DNA of 33,097 bases from Pedosphaera sp. (GTDB lineage: Bacteria; Verrucomicrobiota; Verrucomicrobiia; Limisphaerales; JADLHS01). The position numbers and the translations under genes were made by a program. Numbering within the stretch: the stretch's first letter is position 1; each line of letters opens with the position of its first letter. Below the pieces are notes generated by a model, which worked only from the letters and a program-made list of their open reading frames with translations, had not been told where the DNA came from and did no database searches. The DNA is taken from the NCBI GenBank assembly GCA_009695195.1, contig SIBJ01000043.1, forward strand, positions 1 to 33,097. The letters run 5' to 3'. Shown here piece after piece: positions 17,192 through 25,382 of the stretch.

Positions 17192-18394
17192 ATGCGCCGC
17201 CCTGAACTGGACAACATTCTCACCACGATGCTGGACTCGCAGCCGGAAGTTTCCGACCTGCTCTTCACCGTGGACAAACCGCCGCAGGTCGAGTCCTTCG
17301 GCGAGTTGAAATCCGTCACGCTCGATCCGCTGGTCGAGCAGCTCACGCCGTTTCAGACCGAGATGTGCGCGCTGAATCTCATGGGCGAAAACCAGTGGCT
17401 CATCGAGGACCTGCTGCGCCGAGGCTCGTGCGACGGTTCGTATTCGCTGGCGGACAAGGCGCGCTTTCGCGTCAACATCTTCTCGCAGCGCGGCAATTAT
17501 TCCATCGTCTGCCGCAAACTGAACACCGCCGTGCCGACGCTGGACGGGCTGAATTTCCCCGACACGTTCAAACACATTCCGCGCGAAAAGACCGGCTTGG
17601 TCCTGGTCACCGGCGCGACCGGCTCCGGCAAATCCACGACGCTCGCCGCCGTGTTGAACGAGATCAATCGCGAGAAGGCCATCCACATCATCACGCTGGA
17701 AGACCCGGTGGAATACGTGCATCCGCATTTGAAGGCCACGTTCAACCAGCGCGAACTGGGGCAGGACTTCGATACGTTCGCCAGCGGATTGCGCGCCGCG
17801 TTGCGGCAGGCGCCGAAAGTCGTGCTCGTCGGTGAAATGCGCGATCGCGAGACGGTGAGCATCGCGTTGAGCGCGGCGGAGACGGGCCATCTCGTGCTCT
17901 CGACCTTGCACACGATTGACGCCGGCCAGACCATCAACCGCATCCTCGGCATGTTCGAGACCGAGGAGCAGGAACAGGTGCGGATGCGCCTGGCGGACAC
18001 GTTGCGTTGGGTCATCAGTCAACGCCTCGCGCCGCGCATCAGCGGCGGACGGCATGCGCTGTTGGAGATCATGGGTTCCAATCTGCGCACGCAGGAAACC
18101 ATCCGGCTCGGCGAGAGCGAGGGCAAAAGTTTTTACGAAATCATCGAGGCCAGCTACCCGTTCGGCTGGCGCACCTTCGACAACGCGTGTCTGGAAGCCT
18201 ACGAGCAGGGCAAGATCACCGAGGAAAACGCCCTGCTCTACTGCACCAAACGCGGCCCGGTGACGCGCGGCATCGACAACATGAAAAAGGCCCGCGGCGA
18301 AGACACCACCGACGTCAGCGGCCTGCGGATGCGGGCGGCGGCGGAATCCAAAGCCGCTGCGCCGCCCGTTCCCTCCACTCTCAAACTCCGATAG
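17192..18394 (+). CDS. PilT/PilU-like type IV pilus ATPase
   Basis: A 400-residue paralogue of the preceding pilT. Walker A GATGSGKS (141-148), ITLEDPVEYVH, Walker B VVLVGEMRD (210-218) and His box TGHLVLSTLHT are all present. The N-terminus is more divergent than in true PilT (DLLFTVDKPPQVESFGEL replaces the SDLHL... signature). After the ATPase core it has a ~60-residue tail ending in an Ala/Lys/Pro-rich segment (AAAESKAAAPPVPSTLKLR). A tandem second retraction ATPase resembles the pilT-pilU pair, in which PilU assists PilT; equivalence to PilU is inferred from position. Both catalytic Glu and Lys are retained, so it should hydrolyse ATP. Confidence 0.9.
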   Translation: MRRPELDNILTTMLDSQPEVSDLLFTVDKPPQVESFGELKSVTLDPLVEQLTPFQTEMCALNLMGENQWLIEDLLRRGSCDGSYSLADKARFRVNIFSQRGNYSIVCRKLNTAVPTLDGLNFPDTFKHIPREKTGLVLVTGATGSGKSTTLAAVLNEINREKAIHIITLEDPVEYVHPHLKATFNQRELGQDFDTFASGLRAALRQAPKVVLVGEMRDRETVSIALSAAETGHLVLSTLHTIDAGQTINRILGMFETEEQEQVRMRLADTLRWVISQRLAPRISGGRHALLEIMGSNLRTQETIRLGESEGKSFYEIIEASYPFGWRTFDNACLEAYEQGKITEENALLYCTKRGPVTRGIDNMKKARGEDTTDVSGLRMRAAAESKAAAPPVPSTLKLR

Positions 18395-18396
18395 CC

Positions 18397-18873
18397 ATGA
18401 GCGATAAATTTGAATTCATCGGCGCCGACGACAAGCCCGCGTTGCTGGCCTTCTCGACACCCGAATGGCTCGAGGCCGCGAAGGCCGCGCTCCAGGAACT
18501 CGGCTACAAAGTCCACACCGCCGCCACGCACAGCGATTTTCTCATCCGCTTCAGCCAGGTGCGCTACCAGGTCGTCATCCTCGAAGAATGTTTCGCCGCC
18601 AACACCATCGAGGAAAACATCACCTTGCGCTCGCTCCAAGCGATGCAAATGAGCCAGCGCCGGCACGCCACGGTGATTTTGTTCGGCACCTCCTTTCAGA
18701 CCTTCACGCCCACGCAGGCGTTCCAGCAAAGCGTTCACGCCGTCATCAACAGTTCCGAACTCTTTCTCCTCAAGCAACTCGTCGAGAAAGCCCTCGCCGA
18801 CACGAACATGTTCCTGCACAGCTATCGCGAAGTGCAGGAACGCGTCTATTCCAGTAGCAACAAGCCGAAGTGA
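18397..18873 (+). CDS. Receiver-like protein of the pilT operon, no canonical phosphoacceptor Asp
   Basis: 158 residues from ATG 18397, two bases after the preceding stop. The alternating beta/alpha layout is that of a response-regulator receiver: PALLAFS (beta 1), WLEAAKAALQELGYKV, a central strand YQVVILEECF (58-66), then TVILFGT and VHAVINSSELFLLKQLVEKAL. The place where receivers carry the phosphoacceptor Asp reads Glu-Glu (63-64), and the beta-1 acidic pair is missing. It is therefore either a pseudo-receiver locked in one state or a different Rossmann-like fold. Its position suggests it regulates or localises the two pilus motors. The last ~25 residues (MFLHSYREVQERVYSSSNKPK) form a helix and tail. 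The family is not otherwise recognised. Confidence 0.75.
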   Translation: MSDKFEFIGADDKPALLAFSTPEWLEAAKAALQELGYKVHTAATHSDFLIRFSQVRYQVVILEECFAANTIEENITLRSLQAMQMSQRRHATVILFGTSFQTFTPTQAFQQSVHAVINSSELFLLKQLVEKALADTNMFLHSYREVQERVYSSSNKPK

Positions 18874-18931
18874 ACCGGGCGCATCCGGGCGTGCCGGACT
18901 TTTCTCTCTCCGCCCTCTTTCGCCGACAGCT

Positions 18932-19504
18932 TCACCACGAGGTCAAGCGGAGTTTCTTCCAAGCGCGAAAAGCAACGAGGCCCAGCCCGACGAGCAGTAA
19001 TGAAAGCGTGCCCGGCTCGGGAACCGATTGGGTAACGAAGTCCAATCGAAAACTTGCTAGAGAGGCGATCGGTTGAGTGTCGTGGTTTTCTAAATACATC
19101 CCGAATCCGCCCGCAGAAACTATCGGCAATCCCCACTGACCGAGCAGTTCTCCGTTTGCTGGATTCTGAATGAACGCGAGCTCGGATGAATAGCCGGTAT
19201 CGCCTATCCAAGCCCACAATTTTGGTTTGTCCACTTGCAGGTAAACCGCCTTTATCGTCATGCCACTCGGTACTTGGACCGTAAAGAAATTGGGATGCGA
19301 AATCCAGATTGGTGGAGAAGGTATCAACTCGCTCACCCCAATCAGCGAATTCGTTCCCACCACAAGCGGAGAAAGCACGGTTGGACTTGCGCTATCTTCG
19401 GAAAAAGGCCCATTCACCGACTCATCCCAAAGAATCGTCCCCTGCCCGAAGGTGGTTGTTGCAGCGCCAACGACTGCCAGTAGTATGCCCGTCATGGTTT
19501 TCAT
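18932..19504 (-). CDS. PEP-CTERM sorting domain protein, duplicated copy
   Basis: 190 residues. ATG 19504 is chosen because AAAGGA (19516-19511) lies six bases upstream and because the same arrangement precedes the copy at 20411. The signal peptide MKTMTGILLAVVGAATTTFG is identical to that of the copy at 19857-20411; the mature part (GTILWDESVNGPFSEDS...) is only roughly 40% identical, with shared anchors such as VDKP, WIGD and NPANG. The C-terminus is VPEPGTLSLLLVGLGLVAF then RAWKKLRLTSW. It is predicted to be exported and processed by an exosortase encoded elsewhere; function is unknown. Its start lies about ten bases after the stop of the LamG fragment, suggesting translational coupling. 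Confidence 0.88.
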   Translation of the reverse strand: MKTMTGILLAVVGAATTTFGQGTILWDESVNGPFSEDSASPTVLSPLVVGTNSLIGVSELIPSPPIWISHPNFFTVQVPSGMTIKAVYLQVDKPKLWAWIGDTGYSSELAFIQNPANGELLGQWGLPIVSAGGFGMYLENHDTQPIASLASFRLDFVTQSVPEPGTLSLLLVGLGLVAFRAWKKLRLTSW

Positions 19505-19539
19505 GTTCATTCCTTTCACCAGAGGTTGAAGCGTTTGTT
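19415..19539 (-). repeat. Near-identical 125-bp block, copy 1
   Basis: Differs from 20322-20446 at only two positions by eye. It spans the last codons of the LamG reading frame (KRFNLW), the 10-base gap, the ribosome-binding site and the signal-peptide region of the following PEP-CTERM gene. The offset between copies is 907 bases, the period of the tandem duplication. Confidence 0.9.
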
Positions 19540-19860
19540 CAGGTAGTTTGTCGAGACGGTGTCGCGTTCCGCTTGTGTTAGTTCACGATTAAAGATTAAC
19601 ACTTCGGAAATCTCACCGCGCAGGAATTCTGAAGGCACGCTGGCGCCGCGGCCCAGCAAACTGTACACCGAGGGCAAAGGGAGCGTGTTTGCGTTCGTGA
19701 CGTAGCGGGTGCCGTTGTTGAACGCAGCCGACCATTGCCCGGACTTCGCCATCGGATTGTACACGTGCATTGTGGCGAGGCTGGTCAGGCCGTGACTGAA
19801 TTCCACCGGCCCACCGCTCCGGCCAAAATTATCCCGAATGAGGCCATGCGCGGCCTTCAA
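19516..19860 (-). pseudogene. LamG C-terminal fragment
   Basis: A 114-codon open frame that begins as a TTG overlapping the stop of the upstream PEP-CTERM gene. From DNFGR (about 19833) to the terminal NYLNKRFNLW it matches the last ~115 residues of the 1008-residue LamG protein at 20423-23449 (NPM.K...WSAAFNNG.RYV, YSLLGRGAS, SEFL.GE.SEVLIFNREL). It has no signal peptide, no ribosome-binding site and only the tail of one LamG domain. It is most simply the leftover of a tandem duplication that copied the LamG 3' end together with the PEP-CTERM gene. It may still be translated by read-on coupling. Confidence 0.85.
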
Positions 19861-20411
19861 CCGGATTTTTTCCAGCGATGCAGGCCAAGTAAGCCCAACC
19901 CGACGAGCAACAATGAGAGCGTTCCCGGCTCGGGAACGTTTTGCGTGAAGTAATCGAAACGATAGTTAGCAGTCGCTGAGGATGAAAAATCGTTCATTTT
20001 GATGTACATCCCGTAAGTGCCTGGCGCGATGCGAGGAAGCGCCAACTGAGGGAGCAAATCCCCATTCGCCGGGTTGAACACGGACGATAAGTTACCTGAA
20101 AAATTCGCGTCGCCGATCCAAACCAACACTGGTTTGTCAACACTAAGCGCCAGCCTGCTGACTTCTGAAGTTAGGGGGACCGTGAAAGTGAAATAGTCTC
20201 CATACAGTGCTCCCCCGCTTCCGAAGGACACGTACTCCGTCGCGCCCAATATGGAATTGGTGCCGAGGGTCAAGGTGCCGAGAGAGGTGGGATTGCCTCC
20301 GTCATTCGACAGGGGGCCGCTCACCGATTCATCCCAAAGAATCGTCCCCTGCCCGAAGGTGGTTGTTGCAGCGCCAACGACTGCCAGCAGTATGCCCGTC
20401 ATGGTTTTCAT
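19857..20411 (-). CDS. PEP-CTERM sorting domain protein, duplicated copy
   Basis: 184 residues from ATG 20411, with AAAGGA at 20423-20418. The frame is open farther upstream only through the end of the LamG gene. The signal peptide MKTMTGILLAVVGAATTTFG is followed by a mature domain (GTILWDESVSGPLSNDGG..., YFTFTVPLTSEVSRLALSVD) rich in beta strands. The tail VPEPGTLSLLLVGLGLLGL then HRWKKSG is a PEP-CTERM signal. It is the sister of the gene at 18932-19504. It follows the intact LamG gene by about ten bases and is probably co-expressed with it. Confidence 0.88.
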   Translation of the reverse strand: MKTMTGILLAVVGAATTTFGQGTILWDESVSGPLSNDGGNPTSLGTLTLGTNSILGATEYVSFGSGGALYGDYFTFTVPLTSEVSRLALSVDKPVLVWIGDANFSGNLSSVFNPANGDLLPQLALPRIAPGTYGMYIKMNDFSSSATANYRFDYFTQNVPEPGTLSLLLVGLGLLGLHRWKKSG

Positions 20412-20446
20412 GTTCATTCCTTTCACCAGAGGTTGAAGCGTTTGTT
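20322..20446 (-). repeat. Near-identical 125-bp block, copy 2
   Basis: Partner of 19415-19539, with two mismatches. It covers the 3' end of the intact LamG gene and the start region of the following PEP-CTERM gene. Confidence 0.9.
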
Positions 20447-23400
20447 TAGATAATTGGTAGAGACTGTGCCCCGCTCTGCGGCCGTCAGTTCGCGATTGAA
20501 GATGAGGACTTCCGAAACTTCGCCGTGTAGGAATTCCGACACGGTGCTGGCACCCCGCCCTAAAAGCGAATAGGTTGGCGGGAAGGAGGGTGTCGTGCCG
20601 CTCTCGACATAGCGGCCACCGTTGTTGAACGCGGCGGACCATTCATTGGTTTTGGACATCGGGTTGTAGAGATGCATCCGCGTGAAGTCGCTTAGGCCGG
20701 AACTGAACTGTGCCGCGCCAGCCGTGCGCCCAAAATTATCCCAAACGGTGTTGCTCGAATAGGGGTAACGGGAATCAATGGACTGCGCACTCATCCACCA
20801 CAGCGAAGCCCAGTTGCTCGCCGTTGTACCGAAGGAGCGCACTACCACGAAAGCCTCGGCTTGCGTGGCTGATGCCAGAAAGGCGGGAAGCTCAAAGGCG
20901 TTCGTGCCAAAAAATGAAAGCACCGGATGGCCGTTGGTGTTAAAGCCGTTCCACCGTGGCGGGCCGGAAGCCCGGGCCGTGTTGAAATACGCGGAGTTGT
21001 TATTCGTCGTCTGATCCACCCAGCAATTGACCGCACCGAAACCGTGGCCGCAATCAGCTTTCAACCAGAGTTTCAATGATTCCAGTGGAACGGCGGTGGT
21101 GGTGGTCAAGGTCGTGACGTTTGTCTCCGCAACGTAAGCCGATTCGCCCGCGTAGTTGGCGGCCTTCACTCGATAATAATACTGCGTGCCCGCCGCCAGA
21201 GCAGAATCCAGATAAGACAGGGCATTTTGCGGAGTCGCGATAATGTGGTAAACGCCGCTCGCCGTCCGCCGCTGCACGGTGAAGCTGATGTTGGTGTCGG
21301 AAAGCAAATTGCTCCACGTGAGCGAAACCTGATTGGTTGACACGGCGCGCGCCGTCAAGTTCGTGGGCGCAGCGGGTGCGTTGGTGAAGAGGTTGTAGCG
21401 CTGGCCGAGATACGTGCCCACGGCCAGTCGTTCAGCCGGCGTCAAGGCGCGCGTATAAAGCAACACTTCGGCGATGTGCCCGGCGAAACTGGTGCCGGCA
21501 CCGTTCCCCAACCGAATGCTGCTGCTTTTGAATTGCACGCCAGCGTCATTCCGCGAGTAATGCACATTGCCATTGATGCGGCTGGTCCATTCGTTGGTTC
21601 GGGAAACGACGTTGTAGATGTGCGGCTCTTGCAATGATTGCGAGGGCGTTTCGGTGTTCAAACCGCCGGTGCAGAAGTTATCAACTATGGTACCACCAAC
21701 GTTTGGGTAATACACGTTGTTCGCGCCCATGTACCAGAGACCGCGCCCGGTGGTTGGCAGGTTGGTTTCAACTTTTAGCACCACGAAGATCTCGGCGGCG
21801 TTCGCATTGGTGAAAAGGGCGTTCGGCAGTGAGAAATAATTGGTGCCAGGGAAATAAATGGCCGGCTTTCCGTTGACACCGTTAGAGACGTACAGCGGTT
21901 CGGTGTTGACATCGATCTGGCGAGCATCATTGGCGTTCCCACTCTGATCGCGCCAAGGGTCAACTCTGTTGCCTGGAGCGTTGGTAACAACTCCAGCATC
22001 CGCCTTCAGCCATAATCTAAGATTCGGAATCAAATCCGGCGGCTGGGTGAGTTGGAAGTTTTCGAGCACGTCGTTCGCGTTCAGCGGGTAGTTGAATGTC
22101 TCCAAGTCCTCGAATACGCCTTTGGCTTGGCTGTCGCTCACCGTGTCGCTGCCGATGGTGAAGCCGTTCGTGCGCGTCGCCAAGCCGGGATACGGCAGGC
22201 TGCCCGCGTTGGTCGCGCACAAGACGCCGTTAGTGTACAGCACGCACGCGCCGTTCGTGTAGGTCAAGACCAACTGATACCAGTTGTTCGAAGTGAAAGA
22301 AACACCCGCCGTCAGATTCGTGACTTCCGCCATGTTGTTGGTCTGGCTCGCAAAGTTGAGCGCGTTGCCCGTCGCATTGAAGAACAATGACCACCAGTCG
22401 TTGGTTGTGCCCGCGCCTTTGCTGCCGACTTCAATCAACTTGCCAGCGGCACCCGTGCCAGTGCCGGAATTCCACAGCGGCTTGAACCAGAACCGCACGC
22501 TGCCGCTCCGCAGGTTGATATTCGCCTTCCCGTCGGTTTCCACCGTCCGATATTTCAACACGGCTGTCGTGTTCGTGACCTGCACCGCTTTGGTAATCCA
22601 CGCGTCCGCAAGTTGCAGGTTCGTTGCCACGAGTGGCGACTGCCCGCGTTCGCCCAGCCAGTTCGTGGTGTTGAAACGGAAATAGCCAAGACGAACGGGC
22701 GTGAAGCTGCTCGCGTTTAATGGCAGCGTGTTCTCGACCAGTTCCTCGGAATCGCTGCGCCCGTCGTAATCCGTGTCAGGGTCGTTCGGATCGGTGTGCG
22801 AGACGAGGACTTCGTAAACGTCGGGCAAACCCTCGCCATCGGCATCATCCACGCAGCCGATGGTGTAATAGCTCTCGAACGGCGGGGGATTGGTGATGAT
22901 CCACGTTGCCGCAGCATTGGTCCAACGCCCGAGGTACGTCCAGTTGGTGACATTGAGATTGGTGACGGTGAAGAGGTCGTATTGGTCTCCGCTCGTCGCG
23001 CCGGTGATCGTCAGCACCACGTTCGTCACCTGATACAATGGTGCGAGCAGATGTCCGGTGCAATTGCCGATGAAAGTGCTGCCGCCGAGCGCATCAGCGC
23101 CGCCGGAGCCACCACCACCACCGCCTTCGCCGGCGCCGGGAGGAAGTTCCAATCCTGCCAGCGCCGATTCGAGGGCGGAGAGAGTGGCAGACATTTCCGC
23201 GAGAGCGGCGTAGTCCACCTGCGAATCGTCCATCACCACCGCAGTATTGGAGAGGTAGTAAGTTTGCAGTCCGGCGACCGGCGGGCAGGGCACCGGCGGC
23301 CACTCGGGATGTTGCATGGAAAAATAATTGCAGATGATTCCGGACGGCGGCGTTGCTTTGGCTGAATGAAGCGATGCGTAAAGCAGCAAGCTGATGGTCG

Positions 23401-23449
23401 TGAAGGCGGCTACCGTGAATCCGACCCGGTTCAATTTTTTCATTTGCAT
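20423..23449 (-). CDS. Large secreted LamG/fibronectin-III domain protein
   Basis: 1008 residues. ATG 23449 is preceded by a GGGAAGGGAA purine run. Signal peptide at about 1-32; Gly-rich linker at 105-123; a calcium-binding thrombospondin-3-like segment at 200-237 (DDADGEGLPDVYEVL, then DPNDPDTDYDGRSDSEEL); first LamG/concanavalin-like domain ~255-465 (WYQLVLTYTNGACVLYTNGV); second ~473-687 with 'LWLKADAGVV' and 'EVLLYTRALTPAER'; fibronectin III ~691-780; third LamG-like ~786-1008 ending NYLNKRFNLW. There is no PEP-CTERM tail, so it is probably secreted or retained by its partners. LamG modules usually bind glycans or proteins; the ligand is unknown. It is the full-length parent of the truncated copies at 147-1922 and 19516-19860. 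A ~105-bp palindrome lies 56 bases upstream of its start. Confidence 0.9.
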   Translation of the reverse strand: MQMKKLNRVGFTVAAFTTISLLLYASLHSAKATPPSGIICNYFSMQHPEWPPVPCPPVAGLQTYYLSNTAVVMDDSQVDYAALAEMSATLSALESALAGLELPPGAGEGGGGGGSGGADALGGSTFIGNCTGHLLAPLYQVTNVVLTITGATSGDQYDLFTVTNLNVTNWTYLGRWTNAAATWIITNPPPFESYYTIGCVDDADGEGLPDVYEVLVSHTDPNDPDTDYDGRSDSEELVENTLPLNASSFTPVRLGYFRFNTTNWLGERGQSPLVATNLQLADAWITKAVQVTNTTAVLKYRTVETDGKANINLRSGSVRFWFKPLWNSGTGTGAAGKLIEVGSKGAGTTNDWWSLFFNATGNALNFASQTNNMAEVTNLTAGVSFTSNNWYQLVLTYTNGACVLYTNGVLCATNAGSLPYPGLATRTNGFTIGSDTVSDSQAKGVFEDLETFNYPLNANDVLENFQLTQPPDLIPNLRLWLKADAGVVTNAPGNRVDPWRDQSGNANDARQIDVNTEPLYVSNGVNGKPAIYFPGTNYFSLPNALFTNANAAEIFVVLKVETNLPTTGRGLWYMGANNVYYPNVGGTIVDNFCTGGLNTETPSQSLQEPHIYNVVSRTNEWTSRINGNVHYSRNDAGVQFKSSSIRLGNGAGTSFAGHIAEVLLYTRALTPAERLAVGTYLGQRYNLFTNAPAAPTNLTARAVSTNQVSLTWSNLLSDTNISFTVQRRTASGVYHIIATPQNALSYLDSALAAGTQYYYRVKAANYAGESAYVAETNVTTLTTTTAVPLESLKLWLKADCGHGFGAVNCWVDQTTNNNSAYFNTARASGPPRWNGFNTNGHPVLSFFGTNAFELPAFLASATQAEAFVVVRSFGTTASNWASLWWMSAQSIDSRYPYSSNTVWDNFGRTAGAAQFSSGLSDFTRMHLYNPMSKTNEWSAAFNNGGRYVESGTTPSFPPTYSLLGRGASTVSEFLHGEVSEVLIFNRELTAAERGTVSTNYLNKRFNLW

Positions 23450-23504
23450 TTCCCTTCCCTTGCGAAGCCGGTTGCAAAGTCAATGGGCGTGTCCTACTCA
23501 CGCC

Positions 23505-23609
23505 CCAATCCAGGCACTGGTATGCCCTCACAGGAACATTTTCGGGCACGCCCGGTGTGGGCGTGCCTCGAACCGTGTCCTGTGAGCAAAAGTACCAGTT
23601 TTGGATTGG
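23505..23609. repeat. Imperfect ~105-bp palindrome upstream of the LamG gene
   Basis: Centre at about 23556 with a perfect core GGCACGCCC (23545-23553) / GGGCGTGCC (23559-23567). The outer parts match imperfectly: CTCACAGGA with TCCTGTGAG, ACTGGTA with TACCAGT, and CAATCCA (23506-23512) with TGGATTG (23602-23608). It fills much of the 307-base gene-free stretch between the divergent LamG and tlyA genes, where I see no coding sequence. It could be a mobile palindromic element, or a leader hairpin if transcription of the LamG gene starts beyond it. Confidence 0.8.
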
Positions 23610-23756
23610 ACAGCAGCCGAAGCCGCAAATCTGTGTTTGTTTTTGTGATTACATACGACGTTCTTTCCTACGTCTTCGATTGCATCACGGGAACGGAGGT
23701 TTTGCAAGAGACGATTCTTGGCTTTTGCGTTGCAAATCTTGCGCTAACCTCGCCGC

Positions 23757-24500
23757 GTGACTCGACTCGATCAGGCGCTCGTTGACCGCGGACTTTGCGA
23801 AAGCCGCGAGAAGGCCAAGCGCGCCATCATGGCCGGACAGGTCATCGTCAACGGCCAGCCCGCGCGCAAACCCAGCGATGCCGTCCAACCCGCTGACGAA
23901 TTGTCTCTCATTGCCGGCGAGAAATACGTGAGCCGCGGCGGCCTCAAATTGGAGCACGCGCTCCAAACGTTCGCACTGGATGTGAACGGCCTGACGGCGC
24001 TGGATTTGGGCGCGTCCACCGGTGGTTTCACCGATTGCCTGCTGCAAGCCGGGGCGAAACAGGTGTTCGCCGTGGACGTGGGCCACGGCCAGCTCGCGTG
24101 GAAACTCCGCCGCGACCGGCGCGTGGTCGTGATGGAAAAAACCAACGCGCGGCACCTCACGCCGGAACATTTTCACAAACCGTTCGCGCCCTTCGATCTC
24201 GCCGTGGCGGATTGCTCGTTCATTTCCTTGCGCAAAATTCTGCCGGCTGCCGTTGCATTGTTGCGGCCGGGCGGTAAAATCGTCGCGCTCATCAAGCCGC
24301 AGTTCGAGGCGGGCAAGGCGGAAGCGGACCGCGGCGCGGGCGTGATCCGCGACCCGGCGATCCACGAGCGCGTGCTCGGCGAGTTGCGCGCATTCGTCGC
24401 GGCGCAACCGGGCCTGCACTGGCGGCAGACAACGGAATCACCGCTGCTCGGGCCGGCGGGGAACAAAGAATTTCTGGCATTGATTGAAAAAGACAGGTGA
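23757..24500 (+). CDS. tlyA: TlyA-family rRNA 2'-O-methyltransferase
   Basis: 247 residues from GTG 23757. An S4 RNA-binding domain (1-60: RLDQALVDRGLCESREKAKR, VIVNG) is joined to an FtsJ/RrmJ-type methyltransferase with SAM motif ALDLGASTGGFTD (81-93), AVDVGHGQL, a central Asp in AVADCSFISL and Lys in LIKPQFE, matching the K-D-K-E type active site. Characterised relatives methylate ribose in 16S and 23S rRNA; some homologues are mis-named haemolysins. It overlaps nadK by 17 bases, a gene pair seen in other bacteria. Confidence 0.95.
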   Translation: MTRLDQALVDRGLCESREKAKRAIMAGQVIVNGQPARKPSDAVQPADELSLIAGEKYVSRGGLKLEHALQTFALDVNGLTALDLGASTGGFTDCLLQAGAKQVFAVDVGHGQLAWKLRRDRRVVVMEKTNARHLTPEHFHKPFAPFDLAVADCSFISLRKILPAAVALLRPGGKIVALIKPQFEAGKAEADRGAGVIRDPAIHERVLGELRAFVAAQPGLHWRQTTESPLLGPAGNKEFLALIEKDR

Positions 24501-25368
24501 CCAAATCAAACGCATCGGGCTAATCGGGCATTCCGAAAAAGTTTCGTGCAGCAACGCCGTCGCCACGGCTGTCCGGCTCATCCGCGTGGCGGGCCGGAAA
24601 CTGTTTGCGGACGCAGCCACGGCGGAGTCGGCGGGCCTGAAACTCGCCACCTTTCCCGATGCCGCGACACTGGCCGCAGCGGTGGACCTGCTCGTCGTGT
24701 TCGGCGGCGACGGCACGATGTTGCGCGTCGCGCGGAGCGTCGCCGGTTCGCGCACACCCATCCTCGGCGTGAACATCGGCGGACTGGGCTTCCTCACCGC
24801 CGTGCCGTCGAAGGAACTTTCCCGCGCGCTCAAAAATGTCTGGACCGGCGAATTCAAATTTGAATCGCGCGCGCTGATCGAAGCCTCGGTGCGCTGCGAT
24901 GGCCGGCTCATCCGCGCGGCGGCGCTCAACGACATCGTCATCAGCCGCGGCGTCATCTCGCGCTTGATCCAACTGGACGTGGACGTGGACGGCGAACCGC
25001 TCACGCGCTATCGCGGCGATGGTTTGATCGTGAGTTCGCCCACCGGCTCGACGGCGTATTCGCTCGCGGCGGGCGGCGCGCTGGTCAAGCCCACGGCGGA
25101 AGTCTTCGCGCTCACGCCGATCTGTCCGCACACGCTGTCGAACCGCTCGTTGATCCTGCCGCTCACCAGCACGATCCGTGTCCGCGCCATCAGCCCGAAG
25201 CCCTCCACCATCCTGAGCGCGGACGGCGACGTGATCGCGGAGTTGTCGGACGGCGACGTAGTGACAATCCGCCGCAGCCGGCGCACGGTGCGGCTGATGC
25301 AACTGGGCGATCATTCCTTCTTCGCGGCGCTCCGGCAGAAACTGAACTGGCGGGGGGCGAACGTCTAG
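24484..25368 (+). CDS. nadK: NAD kinase
   Basis: 294 residues from TTG 24484, a start that lies inside the end of tlyA. It phosphorylates NAD to NADP using ATP or polyphosphate. Diagnostic blocks: LLVVFGGDGTMLRVAR (GGDGT at 74-78), PILGVNIGGLGFLTAV, the NE/D-type ALNDIVISRG, and GDGLIVSSPTGSTAYSLAAG. A conserved ICPHTLSNRSLILP segment follows. The C-terminus is slightly longer than usual. Coupling to tlyA suggests shared transcription. Confidence 0.97.
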   Translation: MKKTGDQIKRIGLIGHSEKVSCSNAVATAVRLIRVAGRKLFADAATAESAGLKLATFPDAATLAAAVDLLVVFGGDGTMLRVARSVAGSRTPILGVNIGGLGFLTAVPSKELSRALKNVWTGEFKFESRALIEASVRCDGRLIRAAALNDIVISRGVISRLIQLDVDVDGEPLTRYRGDGLIVSSPTGSTAYSLAAGGALVKPTAEVFALTPICPHTLSNRSLILPLTSTIRVRAISPKPSTILSADGDVIAELSDGDVVTIRRSRRTVRLMQLGDHSFFAALRQKLNWRGANV

Positions 25369-25382
25369 GAAATGAAGAAGGA

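Noticed and set aside
21054..23063. Small minus-strand open frames inside the 1008-residue LamG gene
   Set aside because: They are frame shadows with no start signals or recognisable domains; the LamG frame is uninterrupted.
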